Shown one piece after another: positions 37,491 to 45,855 of a stretch of 64,000 nucleotides of DNA. The stretch's first letter is position 1. Each line of letters begins with the position of its first letter. Source of the stretch: Gammaproteobacteria bacterium (lineage in GTDB: Bacteria; Pseudomonadota; Gammaproteobacteria; Ga0077554; Ga007554). The notes beneath the pieces were generated by a model that was not told the origin of the DNA, searched no databases, and saw nothing but the letters and a program-made list of their open reading frames with translations. A program made the translations under genes and the position numbers. Where the stretch lies: contig JAMPIW010000007.1 of NCBI GenBank assembly GCA_040183005.1, forward strand, positions 1,496,188 through 1,560,187. The letters are read 5' to 3'.

Positions 37491-40400
37491 CTATAAAGAC
37501 AGCAAAGCAGCATTCCCCCCAACCGCCGCTGTATTGGTGCTCACCACCCGCTCGGTGGCAAAGCGCAGCAAGGTGTGCGGGCCACCCGCCTTGGGCCCAG
37601 TGCCGGAGAGGCCTTCGCCGCCGAAGGGTTGCACGCCGACGACGGCACCAATCATGTTGCGGTTGACATAGATATTGCCGATGCGCGCGCGGCTTTGAAT
37701 CCGATGTATGGTTTCCTCGATGCGACTGTGGATACCCAGGGTAAGGCCATAACTAGTGAGGTTGATTGCGTCGATTAACTGATCAAGCTTGTCCGATGAA
37801 TAGCGAATGATATGCAGGCAGGGCCCGAATACTTCGCGCTCCAATCTCTCCAAGCGGTCTATTTCAAATACACGCGGGGCGAAGAAGGTGCCGTACTCCG
37901 TGTCAGGGGGCAAGTTTAGTTGATGGATAAGTTTGCCTTCACTTGCCGTGCGTTGCGCATGTTTTTCCAGTGCTTCCCTGGCAGACACATCTATCACCGG
38001 CCCAATATCCGTCTCAAGCAATGCAGGGTCGCCGATGCGTAACTCATCCATTGCGCCTTGCAACACAGAAAGCACACGCGAGGCAATCTCGTTTTGCAAA
38101 AATAATACGCGCAATGCGGAGCAGCGTTGCCCCGCGCTATTAAAGGAAGAGCGAATGACATCATTCACTACCTGCTCGACCAGCGCGGAGCTGTCCACAA
38201 TCATTGTATTCTGCCCGCCGGTTTCGGCAATGAACGGCACGATGGCGCCTGGGCGAGCGGCAAGCTCTTGATTGATGCTGCGCGCGGTTTCGCTAGAGCC
38301 GGTGAAGGCCACTCCGGCAATACGCGGATCGGCGATGAGTTTGCTACCTACTACATCGCCCTTGCCGGGCAACAGGTGCAGCACATCGACTGGCACGCCC
38401 GCCTCATGCAACAGGCGCACGGTGTGTGCGGCAATCAACGGGGTTTGGCTGGCGGGTTTGGCAATCACAACGTTGCCCGCGGCAAGCGCCGCGGTGATCT
38501 GACCGGTAAAGATCGCCAGCGGAAAATTCCACGGACTGATACAGGCAAACACACCGCGCCCATGCAGGCTGAGTTGATTGCGTTCGCCCGCCGGTCCAGG
38601 CAGCACTATCGGCGCGGCAAAGTCGCGCCGCGCAAGGCAGGCGTAGTAACGGCAATAGTCCACTGCCTCGCGCACTTCCGCGAGCGCATCCGAAATCGTC
38701 TTGCCGCCTTCGCGCACGCACAAGGCGATAAATTCCGCCTGGCGCTGTTCAAACAAGTCAGCCGCCCGCAACAGACATTCCGCACGCTTTTCCGCGGGCG
38801 TACTGTCCCAGCCATGAGCAGCATTCGAAGCACGCTGCAGCGCCTGCTCCACCATTTCAGTATCAGCCAGCACCACAGAACCCACTTGCCTGCGATTATC
38901 GTGCGGATCAACCACGCAGTGGGCTATGCCTGGGAGCATCTCACCGCCAACCATTGGTGCGGCAGACCAGTGACGCGCCAGCGGCTCGCACAACGCCTGT
39001 GACAGCCCTTCGATTTCCAGTGGATCAGCGAGATTGATACCATGCGCGTTGCGTCGTTCCGTACCATACAAATCAGCCGGCAATGGCAGACGCGGATGCG
39101 GTTTGATTTTTAAACTGTTTAACTCAATCACCGGGTCTGCAATCACCTGCTCGATCGGCGCCCGCTCATCCGCAATGCGGTTAACGAAAGAGGTATTTGC
39201 GCCATTCTCCAGCAGCCGCCGCACCAGGTAGGGAAGCAGATCCGTTTCATTACCCACTGGCGCATACACCCGGCATGCCACATTTAATTTGTCAGCCCCC
39301 ACCAACTCGCCGTACAAGGCTTCACCCATGCCATGCAGACGCTGGAATTCAAAATCGCGATCCTGCCCTGCCAGTTCGAGGATATACACCACAGTGTGCG
39401 CATTGTGCGTGGCGAATTGCGGATAAAAGGCATCACGCGCAGAGAGTAAGCGCTTGACACAAGCAAGATAAGAGACATCTGTGGCGGCCTTGCGGGTAAA
39501 TACCGGATAGCTCACCAATCCTTGCATCTGTGCGCGCTTGACCTCCGTATCCCAGTAGGCGCCCTTTACCAAGCGCAACGGGATGCGGCGCTTCTCGCAG
39601 CGCGCCAGGCTTGCCAACCAATCCAACACATAAGGCGCACGTTTCTGATAGCTCTGCACGGCAAGGCCAAACCCCTGCCAATCTCTCAACACTGGATGAC
39701 GAAACACCTCAGCGAAAATATCCAGGGACAACTCCAGCCTGTCCGCCTCTTCGGCATCGAGCGTCAACGCTATATTCGCCGCTTGAGCCTGTTGCACCAG
39801 CGCCAGCACCTTGGGCACAAGCTCACGCAACACACGCTGACGCTGTGAGAATTCATAACGCGGATGCAGGGCAGAGAGTTTTACAGAAATACTGGGAGCA
39901 CTGAAAATATCTGCATTTAGTGCAGAATCGGCAAGGCTTGCGATGGCGTGCGCATACGCAACGAAATAGCGCTCGGCATCATCCGCACACAGCGCCGCCT
40001 CGCCCAGCATATCGAAAGAATAACGGTAACGCTGATTTTCCGCCGACTGGCTGCGCCGCTGGGCCTCCTCTATCGTCGACGCCATAACGAATTGCTGTGC
40101 CATGACGTACATCGCCCGCTTCAACGCCAGACGCACCAGCGGCGTGCCACTCTTCGTCACCAGACGTTTCAGCGATACCATGATTCCATCGTCAGTCGCA
40201 GGTTCGAGCTTGACGATTTGACCTGTCAACATCAGCCCCCATGTGGAGGCGTTTACCAGCAACGAATGGCTTTGACCAATATGTGCATCCCAATGCCCCT
40301 GGGAAAGCTTGTCGTGGATCAGCCGATCCGCTGTGCCTGCATCAGGAATGCGCAGCAGTGCCTCCGCCAGACACATCAATAGCACGCCTTCCTCTGAGGA

Positions 40401-40619
40401 AAGATCGTATTCGCTCAAAAAGGCATCGAGCCCATGAGCAGATTTTGCCCGCACTGCGCCAACCAGTTGCGCTGCCCGCGCATGCACGCGAAGTTGCACC
40501 TCGCTGGGAAGCAGTGCTTCATGCAGCAAGGGTTCGACACAGAGGGTTTCGTCTGCGGAATAAGCAGTACGGATTGCGATGCGCAGGAGATCCAACGAGC
40601 AAGGAGTATTTTCAGCCAT
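37491..40619 (-). CDS. putA: Bifunctional proline dehydrogenase / P5C dehydrogenase PutA (short form)
   Basis: A 1042-residue enzyme converting proline to glutamate in two steps, FAD- then NAD-dependent, peripheral on the inner membrane. The PRODH barrel covers about residues 90-440 (including 'RLVKGAYWDTEVKRAQ' and 'FATHNAHTV'), and the P5CDH domain about 500-1000: 'ISPWNFPLAIFTGQITAALAAGNVVIAKPA', 'VAFTGSSETARSINQ', catalytic Glu in 'FIAETGGQNTMIVDSSA' and Cys in 'NSAGQRCSALRVL'. There is no N-terminal RHH repressor domain, unlike the 1320-residue E. coli PutA, so it does not autoregulate in that way. Isolated on the minus strand. Confidence 0.97.
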   Translation of the reverse strand: MAENTPCSLDLLRIAIRTAYSADETLCVEPLLHEALLPSEVQLRVHARAAQLVGAVRAKSAHGLDAFLSEYDLSSEEGVLLMCLAEALLRIPDAGTADRLIHDKLSQGHWDAHIGQSHSLLVNASTWGLMLTGQIVKLEPATDDGIMVSLKRLVTKSGTPLVRLALKRAMYVMAQQFVMASTIEEAQRRSQSAENQRYRYSFDMLGEAALCADDAERYFVAYAHAIASLADSALNADIFSAPSISVKLSALHPRYEFSQRQRVLRELVPKVLALVQQAQAANIALTLDAEEADRLELSLDIFAEVFRHPVLRDWQGFGLAVQSYQKRAPYVLDWLASLARCEKRRIPLRLVKGAYWDTEVKRAQMQGLVSYPVFTRKAATDVSYLACVKRLLSARDAFYPQFATHNAHTVVYILELAGQDRDFEFQRLHGMGEALYGELVGADKLNVACRVYAPVGNETDLLPYLVRRLLENGANTSFVNRIADERAPIEQVIADPVIELNSLKIKPHPRLPLPADLYGTERRNAHGINLADPLEIEGLSQALCEPLARHWSAAPMVGGEMLPGIAHCVVDPHDNRRQVGSVVLADTEMVEQALQRASNAAHGWDSTPAEKRAECLLRAADLFEQRQAEFIALCVREGGKTISDALAEVREAVDYCRYYACLARRDFAAPIVLPGPAGERNQLSLHGRGVFACISPWNFPLAIFTGQITAALAAGNVVIAKPASQTPLIAAHTVRLLHEAGVPVDVLHLLPGKGDVVGSKLIADPRIAGVAFTGSSETARSINQELAARPGAIVPFIAETGGQNTMIVDSSALVEQVVNDVIRSSFNSAGQRCSALRVLFLQNEIASRVLSVLQGAMDELRIGDPALLETDIGPVIDVSAREALEKHAQRTASEGKLIHQLNLPPDTEYGTFFAPRVFEIDRLERLEREVFGPCLHIIRYSSDKLDQLIDAINLTSYGLTLGIHSRIEETIHRIQSRARIGNIYVNRNMIGAVVGVQPFGGEGLSGTGPKAGGPHTLLRFATERVVSTNTAAVGGNAALLSL

Positions 40620-40667
40620 GCTTTACTATGCAACGATTCCTCCAGAGGATCAATTATGATTGCCTTG

Positions 40668-40855
40668 TGATGTTACGCACCGTCCACGAAAAAACACGAA
40701 AGGCACGAAAAAGCTTCACAGCACTGTCCGTTCGCGCCGCTCTTTCGGATAGCAAGCGAAGTTGACTGGTAAATCCAAGCGCATTCTTGCGCCAAGATCT
40801 CCTCCATTTTTCGTGCCTTTCGTGTTTTTCGTGGACAAAAAGCGGTTTTAAGGCT
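40668..40855. repeat. Palindromic intergenic element, copy D
   Basis: Left arm GATGTTACGCACCGTCCACG, right arm CGTGCCTTTCGTGTTTTTCG then TGGACAAAAAGCGG. The core contains the reverse complement of the copy A core (CTCTTTCGGATAGCAAGCGAAG). It lies just upstream of the sigma-54 promoter region. Confidence 0.88.
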
Positions 40856-41050
40856 AATAGACGTGGAGATCAGAGACACTCCACGAAGCTCCTTTCGCCG
40901 TTTCCCGCCAATTCTGCGGCCGCCCGAAATTCTTTTCGCTAAAGTTTATTCCCTCGCATCAGCTGCCATTTCTGTCTCTGACTGCAAATTACCCAGCTAT
41001 TCAATCAATTACAGATACCCGCAGTGCGGTCAGCAGAGTCCTCTCATTCC

Positions 41051-41065
41051 GGCACGCTCCTTGAT
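41051..41065 (+). promoter_or_regulatory. Sigma-54 (RpoN) promoter of the accessory gene block
   Basis: The sequence GGCACG-CTCC-TTGAT matches the -24/-12 consensus TGGCACG-N4-TTGC with the invariant GG and with TTG at the expected distance (one mismatch, A for C at -12). It is 50 bp upstream of the first gene's start at 41113 and points into the block. The only sigma-54 activator gene in the window closes the same block at 50799-52046. Confidence 0.75.
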
Positions 41066-41112
41066 AAAGATTAATCATGGCCGCCACACAAAACCTGATG
41101 GAGGAAAGCACC

Positions 41113-41763
41113 ATGTACCAAACAGAAAGCACATTTGAATTCAACCCGGAAGCGGAAAGTTTTGAAGCAGAACAATTCGAGTTCGGCCAGTCCGAATGGG
41201 CCGGCGAGAGCGGCGAGGTGTTCAACGAAGCGGAACTGATGGAACTGACGGCTGAGCTCATGGAAATCACCAGCGAGCAGGAGCTGAACTATTTCCTCGG
41301 CAAATTGGTCAAGCGGGCGGCCGGTGCCATCGGCAAGGTGGTCCGTTCGCCGGTAGGCCAGGCCATCGGCGGGGCACTCAAGGCTGCCGCCAAAAAGGCT
41401 CTGCCCATTGCCGGGGCTGCCTTGGGCGGCGTTGTGGGTGGACCGCTGGGCGCCCAGATCGGCAGCGGGCTTGCTCAGGCGGCGGGCGGCGCTCTGGGTC
41501 TGGAGGCCGAAGCCCTAAGCTACGAGGACCGGGAATATGAAGGCGGAAAGCAGTTCGTGCGCTTTGCGGGTGAAACCGTAAAGAACGCCGTCACCGCCCC
41601 CACCAGTCCTGATCCCAAAGCGGCGGCGCAAAGCGCAGCGGTGCGGGCTGCACAGTCCCTTGCACCAGGCTTGCTCAGCTCTGCTCAATCCGGACCCGCA
41701 AGTCGCGGAGCATCAGGTCGATGGGTACGGCGCGGACGCCACATCGTCATTCTCAATGCTTGA
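41113..41763 (+). CDS. Acidic glycine-zipper protein, paralog 1
   Basis: A 216-residue protein from the ATG at 41113, which has a GGAGGAAAG ribosome site. Order: a short aromatic/acidic N-terminus (FEFNPEAESFEAEQFEFGQS), an acidic helix 'ELMELTAELMEITSEQELNYFLGKLVKRA' (residues 40-68), a glycine-zipper hydrophobic segment ('SPVGQAIGGALKAAAKKALPIAGAALGGVVGGPLGAQIG', about 70-130), an Ala-rich region and a basic end 'GRWVRRGRHIVILNA'. No signal peptide or lipobox. It is paralogous to the next gene. Glycine zippers suggest self-association or membrane insertion; function unknown. First gene of the sigma-54 block. Confidence 0.7.
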   Translation: MYQTESTFEFNPEAESFEAEQFEFGQSEWAGESGEVFNEAELMELTAELMEITSEQELNYFLGKLVKRAAGAIGKVVRSPVGQAIGGALKAAAKKALPIAGAALGGVVGGPLGAQIGSGLAQAAGGALGLEAEALSYEDREYEGGKQFVRFAGETVKNAVTAPTSPDPKAAAQSAAVRAAQSLAPGLLSSAQSGPASRGASGRWVRRGRHIVILNA

Positions 41764-41781
41764 CTACCCAGGAGAGCCGCC

Positions 41782-42456
41782 ATGCATGACATCAACCGCA
41801 CCTTTATGGAATACAACCCGGAAGCGGAAAACTACGAATCCGAACAGTTCGAGTTCACAGAATCAGAATGGTCCGGTGAGAGTGGGGAAGTCTTCCACGA
41901 AAGCGAGCTGATGGAACTCGCTACCGAGCTATTGGAAGTCACCAACGAAGCGGAGCTGAACCACTTTCTAGGCAGCTTGATCCGCCGGGCTGGGAGCGCC
42001 CTCGGCCAGGTGGTGAAATCACCGGTCGGCCAAGCCTTGGGCGGCATCCTCAAAGGCGCTGCCCGACAGGCCTTGCCGATGGCGGGCAGCGCTCTGGGAG
42101 GCTACCTCGGAGGTTCCTCGGGGGCGCAAATCGGTGGCCAACTGGCCTCCGGCGCAGGACGGGTTTTCGGCTTGGAAACCGAAGGCCTGAGCCACGAAGA
42201 CGAGACCTACGAAGTGGCCAAGCAGTACGTGCGCTTCGCGGCAGACGCCGTGAAAAATGCCGCCACCGCACCCCCTGGCGATCCCAGAGCGGTAGCTCAA
42301 TCCGCGGCTACCCAAGCCGCGCAGCGCCATGCGCCGGGCCTGTTGCGCGGCACCGCTACACCTGCTCAAGCAGGAGGCGTGGCGCAGGGCATTGGGCGGG
42401 GCCGGACAGGCCGATGGGTACGCCGTGGCAACCGCATCATCCTGTACGGAGTATAA
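41782..42456 (+). CDS. Acidic glycine-zipper protein, paralog 2
   Basis: A 224-residue protein, 18 bp after paralog 1, with a GGAGAG ribosome site. It shares the whole architecture of paralog 1: N-terminal 'MEYNPEAENYESEQFEF', the helix 'ELMELATELLEVTNEAELNHFLG', the glycine zipper ('GSALGGYLGGSSGAQIGGQLASGAG'), a middle 'KQYVRFAADAVKNAATAPPGDP' region, and the basic end 'GRWVRRGNRIILYGV'. Roughly 60% of positions agree by eye. A tandem duplication within the operon is the simplest origin. No signal peptide. Confidence 0.7.
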   Translation: MHDINRTFMEYNPEAENYESEQFEFTESEWSGESGEVFHESELMELATELLEVTNEAELNHFLGSLIRRAGSALGQVVKSPVGQALGGILKGAARQALPMAGSALGGYLGGSSGAQIGGQLASGAGRVFGLETEGLSHEDETYEVAKQYVRFAADAVKNAATAPPGDPRAVAQSAATQAAQRHAPGLLRGTATPAQAGGVAQGIGRGRTGRWVRRGNRIILYGV

Positions 42457-42462
42457 GCTGCC

Positions 42463-43788
42463 ATGGCCGTCGCACCTTATGTCTCATGGATGCTGGCGCA
42501 GGAGGCGCGTGCCTTGCTGACGCGGTTGGGGCGGGTCAAGCCCTTCGCCCTGCAAGAACAGATGCTACCGGCTGCCAATCTGCTGCCCGAGGCACAAACC
42601 GCAATCGAGCGCTTCCTGGTGCATGGGCGATACGAGCTGGCCATCCAAATACAGGATTTTCTGCGCTGGTTGCAGGGACGCGAAGTGTGGCAAGCAGACA
42701 CCGAAGCCGCGCATCGTCGCTTCGTGTTTCTTAGGCTGCGATTCAACGCGGTGCTCAACCAGTTCGACCTGTTCAACGATGTGATCACCCAGCGCAGCGA
42801 GAATGAGACCGGCGTATGGCTGTCCGGACTGGACGTGGTGTCCGCCGATGCGCTGGCGCTCCCCGGCGGCTATTACCAGGCACCTCCCGTGATCTGCTAT
42901 CTGGATCGTGGCATCGGCGCGGCCATCCGGCGCGCCCGCACACGGCTGCCGGGCGGCGGCGAAAACCCGGTAGCAATCATCCGCGTGCCACGCGAGCGCA
43001 TGATCGGCAGCGGTATCGCCTCCTCGCTAATCCATGAGGTGGGGCATCAAGCGGCAGCTCTGCTCGATCTGGTGAACTCGCTGCGGCCGGTGTTGCGTGG
43101 GTTACAAGCCGGCGCGGGGCGTGCGGCTTTGGCCTGGCAACTATGGGAACGCTGGATATCAGAGGTCGTCGCCGATCTCTGGTCGGTGGCACGGGTTGGA
43201 GTCGCTTCCACTATGGGACTTATGGGGGTGGTCGGACTCCCCCGGCCCTTCGTGTTCCAGCTCAATCTCGACGATCCCCACCCCACACCCTGGGTCCGGG
43301 TCAAGCTGAGCTGTGCGCTGGGTCGCGCGTTCTATCCCCATCCCCAGTGGGACCGGCTGGCGGCGCTGTGGGACGCCTACTATCCCCTGGCTGGCCTGGA
43401 CGCGCGCCGGCAGGAGATCTTGGCTCTATTGCAGGAGCACATACCGGGATTCGTTTCCCTGCTGATCAACCACCGTCCCAAGGCGCTGCACGGGCGGTCT
43501 TTGGTGGAAGTGCTGGACGTGGCCGAACGCCAGCCGATGCGCCTTCAGAGTCTGTTTCGAGCCTGGCGCCGGCTCCCCGCCCAGATGTACCGGGCACCGC
43601 CGTCACTGGTGTTCGCCGTGCTAGGCCAGGCGCGGGCCGACGGGCAGCTGAATCCGGAGGATGAGAGCGAATTGCTCGGCAAGCTTCTTACCCACTGGGC
43701 CTTACGCAGCACGTTAGATGTTTCCGCCGCCTGCGCTCAGCGCCAGGCAACCCGATTACCGTTGCAACCTATTTTGAGCGTCCACTAA
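42463..43788 (+). CDS. HEVGH metallopeptidase-like protein
   Basis: A 441-residue protein. A gluzincin-type zinc motif HEVGH (residues 191-195, in SLIHEVGHQAAALLDL) is followed about 40 residues later by 'ISEVVADLWSVARVG', which offers the Glu of an ExxAD third-ligand motif. Other regions are predicted helical and do not resemble a named family to me. No signal peptide. Starts at ATG 42463, 7 bp after paralog 2, in the same operon. Likely a metalloprotease or a cryptic non-peptidase relative; substrate may be the neighbouring zipper proteins, which is only inference. Confidence 0.55.
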   Translation: MAVAPYVSWMLAQEARALLTRLGRVKPFALQEQMLPAANLLPEAQTAIERFLVHGRYELAIQIQDFLRWLQGREVWQADTEAAHRRFVFLRLRFNAVLNQFDLFNDVITQRSENETGVWLSGLDVVSADALALPGGYYQAPPVICYLDRGIGAAIRRARTRLPGGGENPVAIIRVPRERMIGSGIASSLIHEVGHQAAALLDLVNSLRPVLRGLQAGAGRAALAWQLWERWISEVVADLWSVARVGVASTMGLMGVVGLPRPFVFQLNLDDPHPTPWVRVKLSCALGRAFYPHPQWDRLAALWDAYYPLAGLDARRQEILALLQEHIPGFVSLLINHRPKALHGRSLVEVLDVAERQPMRLQSLFRAWRRLPAQMYRAPPSLVFAVLGQARADGQLNPEDESELLGKLLTHWALRSTLDVSAACAQRQATRLPLQPILSVH

Positions 43789-43798
43789 GGAGGATGAT

Positions 43799-43966
43799 AT
43801 GGGAACTGTAAAAAACACTCGACCGGGCAAGATCAACGTCTGCGTTACCGGCGGAGGAGCCGCGAAACGGCCGATCCGCAGAGCGCTAGTGAGCGTCTAT
43901 GCATGCTCGGGAGAAACTGGTGAGGCCCATGGCTCACCGAAACACTGGGCCCTGACTTGGAATTGA
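43799..43966 (+). pseudogene. N-terminal fragment of Cna-B-like protein, frameshifted from 44049-45842
   Basis: An AGGAGG ribosome site precedes ATG 43799 and 55 codons follow: 'PGKINVCVTGGGAAKRPIRRALVSVYACSGE' is typical of a Cna-B / carboxypeptidase-regulatory-like fold. The frame then ends at TGA 43964-43966 while a second frame from 43956 continues with 'DGCCTFDNVAPGGYEVHCESFNT', the remaining strands of the same domain. So one single-base event separates the start from the body of the gene. Sequencing error and real mutation are both possible. Confidence 0.55.
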
Positions 43967-44048
43967 CGGTTGCTGCACCTTCGACAACGTAGCGCCCGGA
44001 GGTTACGAGGTCCACTGCGAATCCTTCAACACGCTGACGCCGGTTACG

Positions 44049-45842
44049 GTGACGGTTGATTCCGGCTGTATACAAGACGTGTGTTTCAGAGACGCCATCG
44101 TAGCCCAGTTCACGCCGAAAATCGCACGAGATGATTGCACCCTCGAGAAATGTTCAAGAGGGGTGATTGGCAGGGCCATGTACCTCACCGCCGAGACCGG
44201 CCAGGTCGCGGCAGATCGCATCGCCGGGATCCTCTGGGATTCTTCAAAGCAGGGAACACTCGCATCCCTGGACGACCAGAATCGTGAAATGGTGCTCACC
44301 CCTAAGGAATCGGGCCGCTTCCTTATTGAAATGACCGTTGTGGGGCATCCATCCACCCAGCCTACTGTCCCTGATACCGGCGGAGAAGAGGGCGGCCCCG
44401 AGATGTCCACCGAGGACGAGGTACTCGTCGACGATGCCCCCGTCCAGACCATCGGCGGCAACATCGGGGTAGCCCTGCGCCGTTCGCAAACCAGCCCCAC
44501 CGACTCCCAAGCCCTGTGGGTAGCCATCCGCAACCGCACCAAGGCCATCTCCTTCAGCGGTAGCGGCTATAAGGACTTTATTGACCGCGTGCTATGCCAT
44601 CGCGATCGGGAGCAACCCCCGAGTACCCGATTGACGCGGCAGATCGAGGAACTGGGTGATCATGTCTATGGCACGGGCGCCTTTGACTTGCTCAAGACTG
44701 CCACGGAGGTATTCCTGCTGCTGGAATGCGGAGTGGCGATCAACCGCCGGGGGGCACACGAAGGACCCACCGACCCTGCGTTGTTCAACCCCACCGAAGA
44801 AGCGAGACGGCTGGGTCAAGTCATGTCGCTCGCCGACATCAAGGTCAAATTGACGGATTACCTGGGCCAAGGGCGTCTACCTTACATCGACCGTGTCATC
44901 AAGGCGGCTTTTCCCGGCCAGAGCGTCGGTAACGTGCACTGCGACGGCGTGCTCACTTCACGGGTGGATGGCCCCTGCCTGCTGGAGCTGATCTGGAACT
45001 ACTGGCACGAGGAAGGCATGCTGGTGCAGAGCATCAACGCCGTCAGCCGACGCTTCCAGAATCTGAGGGCGCCGGGCGAACGCGATCCTCTGGCGCACCT
45101 GGAAATCGATCCGCTGCGCCCCCTCAACAACCTGATGTGGGGTTATGTCGAAGATGAGCGAGATCGGTTGTCAGTCCGGCGCCGTGCCCTGGAGTACAAA
45201 CACCAATACGGGCTAAATCTATACGGCAAGGCGGTGTCTGATCTGCAAGCGTCGGACAACCGCTCCAAGTTCCTGGAAGGTTTCCATAACCTTCTGCACT
45301 TGTGCGCGATATTCTTCAAGGAGGATAACGACACTACCATCATCGCCGACGGCTACCCTCTACTCAATGCGCTCAAGGAAGTGCATCTGCTCTTGGCCCA
45401 AGGCGCTCACAATCAATTCGGCGATCTGCCCTGGATGGCGCGTGTCGAGATGCTGGTCCAGCAATGGCTCATGGCCCGCCCCGAGATGCGTGATTTCCTG
45501 CAGAGCCGGGCGATGGTGCCCTACAAAGAAGCCTGGATGCCCCAGGTGGACACCATGAAGACCCAGCAGGGATGGTCCGACATCACCGTCACCCACTTCC
45601 ACGATCTCGGCGTGTACGGCGAGCAGATCCTGCTGTCGATCCGCTGGCACAATTGGAATGACATCAATGATGAAGACGAGGCGAAGAACTGGGCGCGCTA
45701 CTTCCGGCCGGAGATCCAGGGCTATCTTCACGCCTACCGGGCCGTCACTGGTGTGGATCTGACGAATCCGGACACGGTGGACTACACCATGCCCTCGGTG
45801 CACCTGCGCAAGCGCCTGTCCATGCAGCAGCGCTCCCGCTGA
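44049..45842 (+). CDS. Large protein with Cna-B-like start, unknown body (597 aa from nearest GTG)
   Basis: The annotated frame begins at GTG 44049, but the same frame is open from 43956 and the natural start appears to be ATG 43799 in the other frame (see preceding entry). After the Cna-B-like end, an acidic segment 'EEGGPEMSTEDEVLVDDAP' follows. The remaining 450 residues are helix-rich and unfamiliar; recognisable landmarks are 'RQIEELGDHVYGTGAFDLLKTATEVFLLLECGVAI', 'DGPCLLELIWNYWHEEGML', 'NNLMWGYVEDERDRLSVRRRALEYKHQYGL' and a C-terminal 'TMPSVHLRKRLSMQQRSR'. No signal peptide, no catalytic motif recognised. Adjacent genes are in the same direction, 13 bp downstream. Confidence 0.6.
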   Translation: MTVDSGCIQDVCFRDAIVAQFTPKIARDDCTLEKCSRGVIGRAMYLTAETGQVAADRIAGILWDSSKQGTLASLDDQNREMVLTPKESGRFLIEMTVVGHPSTQPTVPDTGGEEGGPEMSTEDEVLVDDAPVQTIGGNIGVALRRSQTSPTDSQALWVAIRNRTKAISFSGSGYKDFIDRVLCHRDREQPPSTRLTRQIEELGDHVYGTGAFDLLKTATEVFLLLECGVAINRRGAHEGPTDPALFNPTEEARRLGQVMSLADIKVKLTDYLGQGRLPYIDRVIKAAFPGQSVGNVHCDGVLTSRVDGPCLLELIWNYWHEEGMLVQSINAVSRRFQNLRAPGERDPLAHLEIDPLRPLNNLMWGYVEDERDRLSVRRRALEYKHQYGLNLYGKAVSDLQASDNRSKFLEGFHNLLHLCAIFFKEDNDTTIIADGYPLLNALKEVHLLLAQGAHNQFGDLPWMARVEMLVQQWLMARPEMRDFLQSRAMVPYKEAWMPQVDTMKTQQGWSDITVTHFHDLGVYGEQILLSIRWHNWNDINDEDEAKNWARYFRPEIQGYLHAYRAVTGVDLTNPDTVDYTMPSVHLRKRLSMQQRSR

Positions 45843-45855
45843 GGAGTCGGCGACG

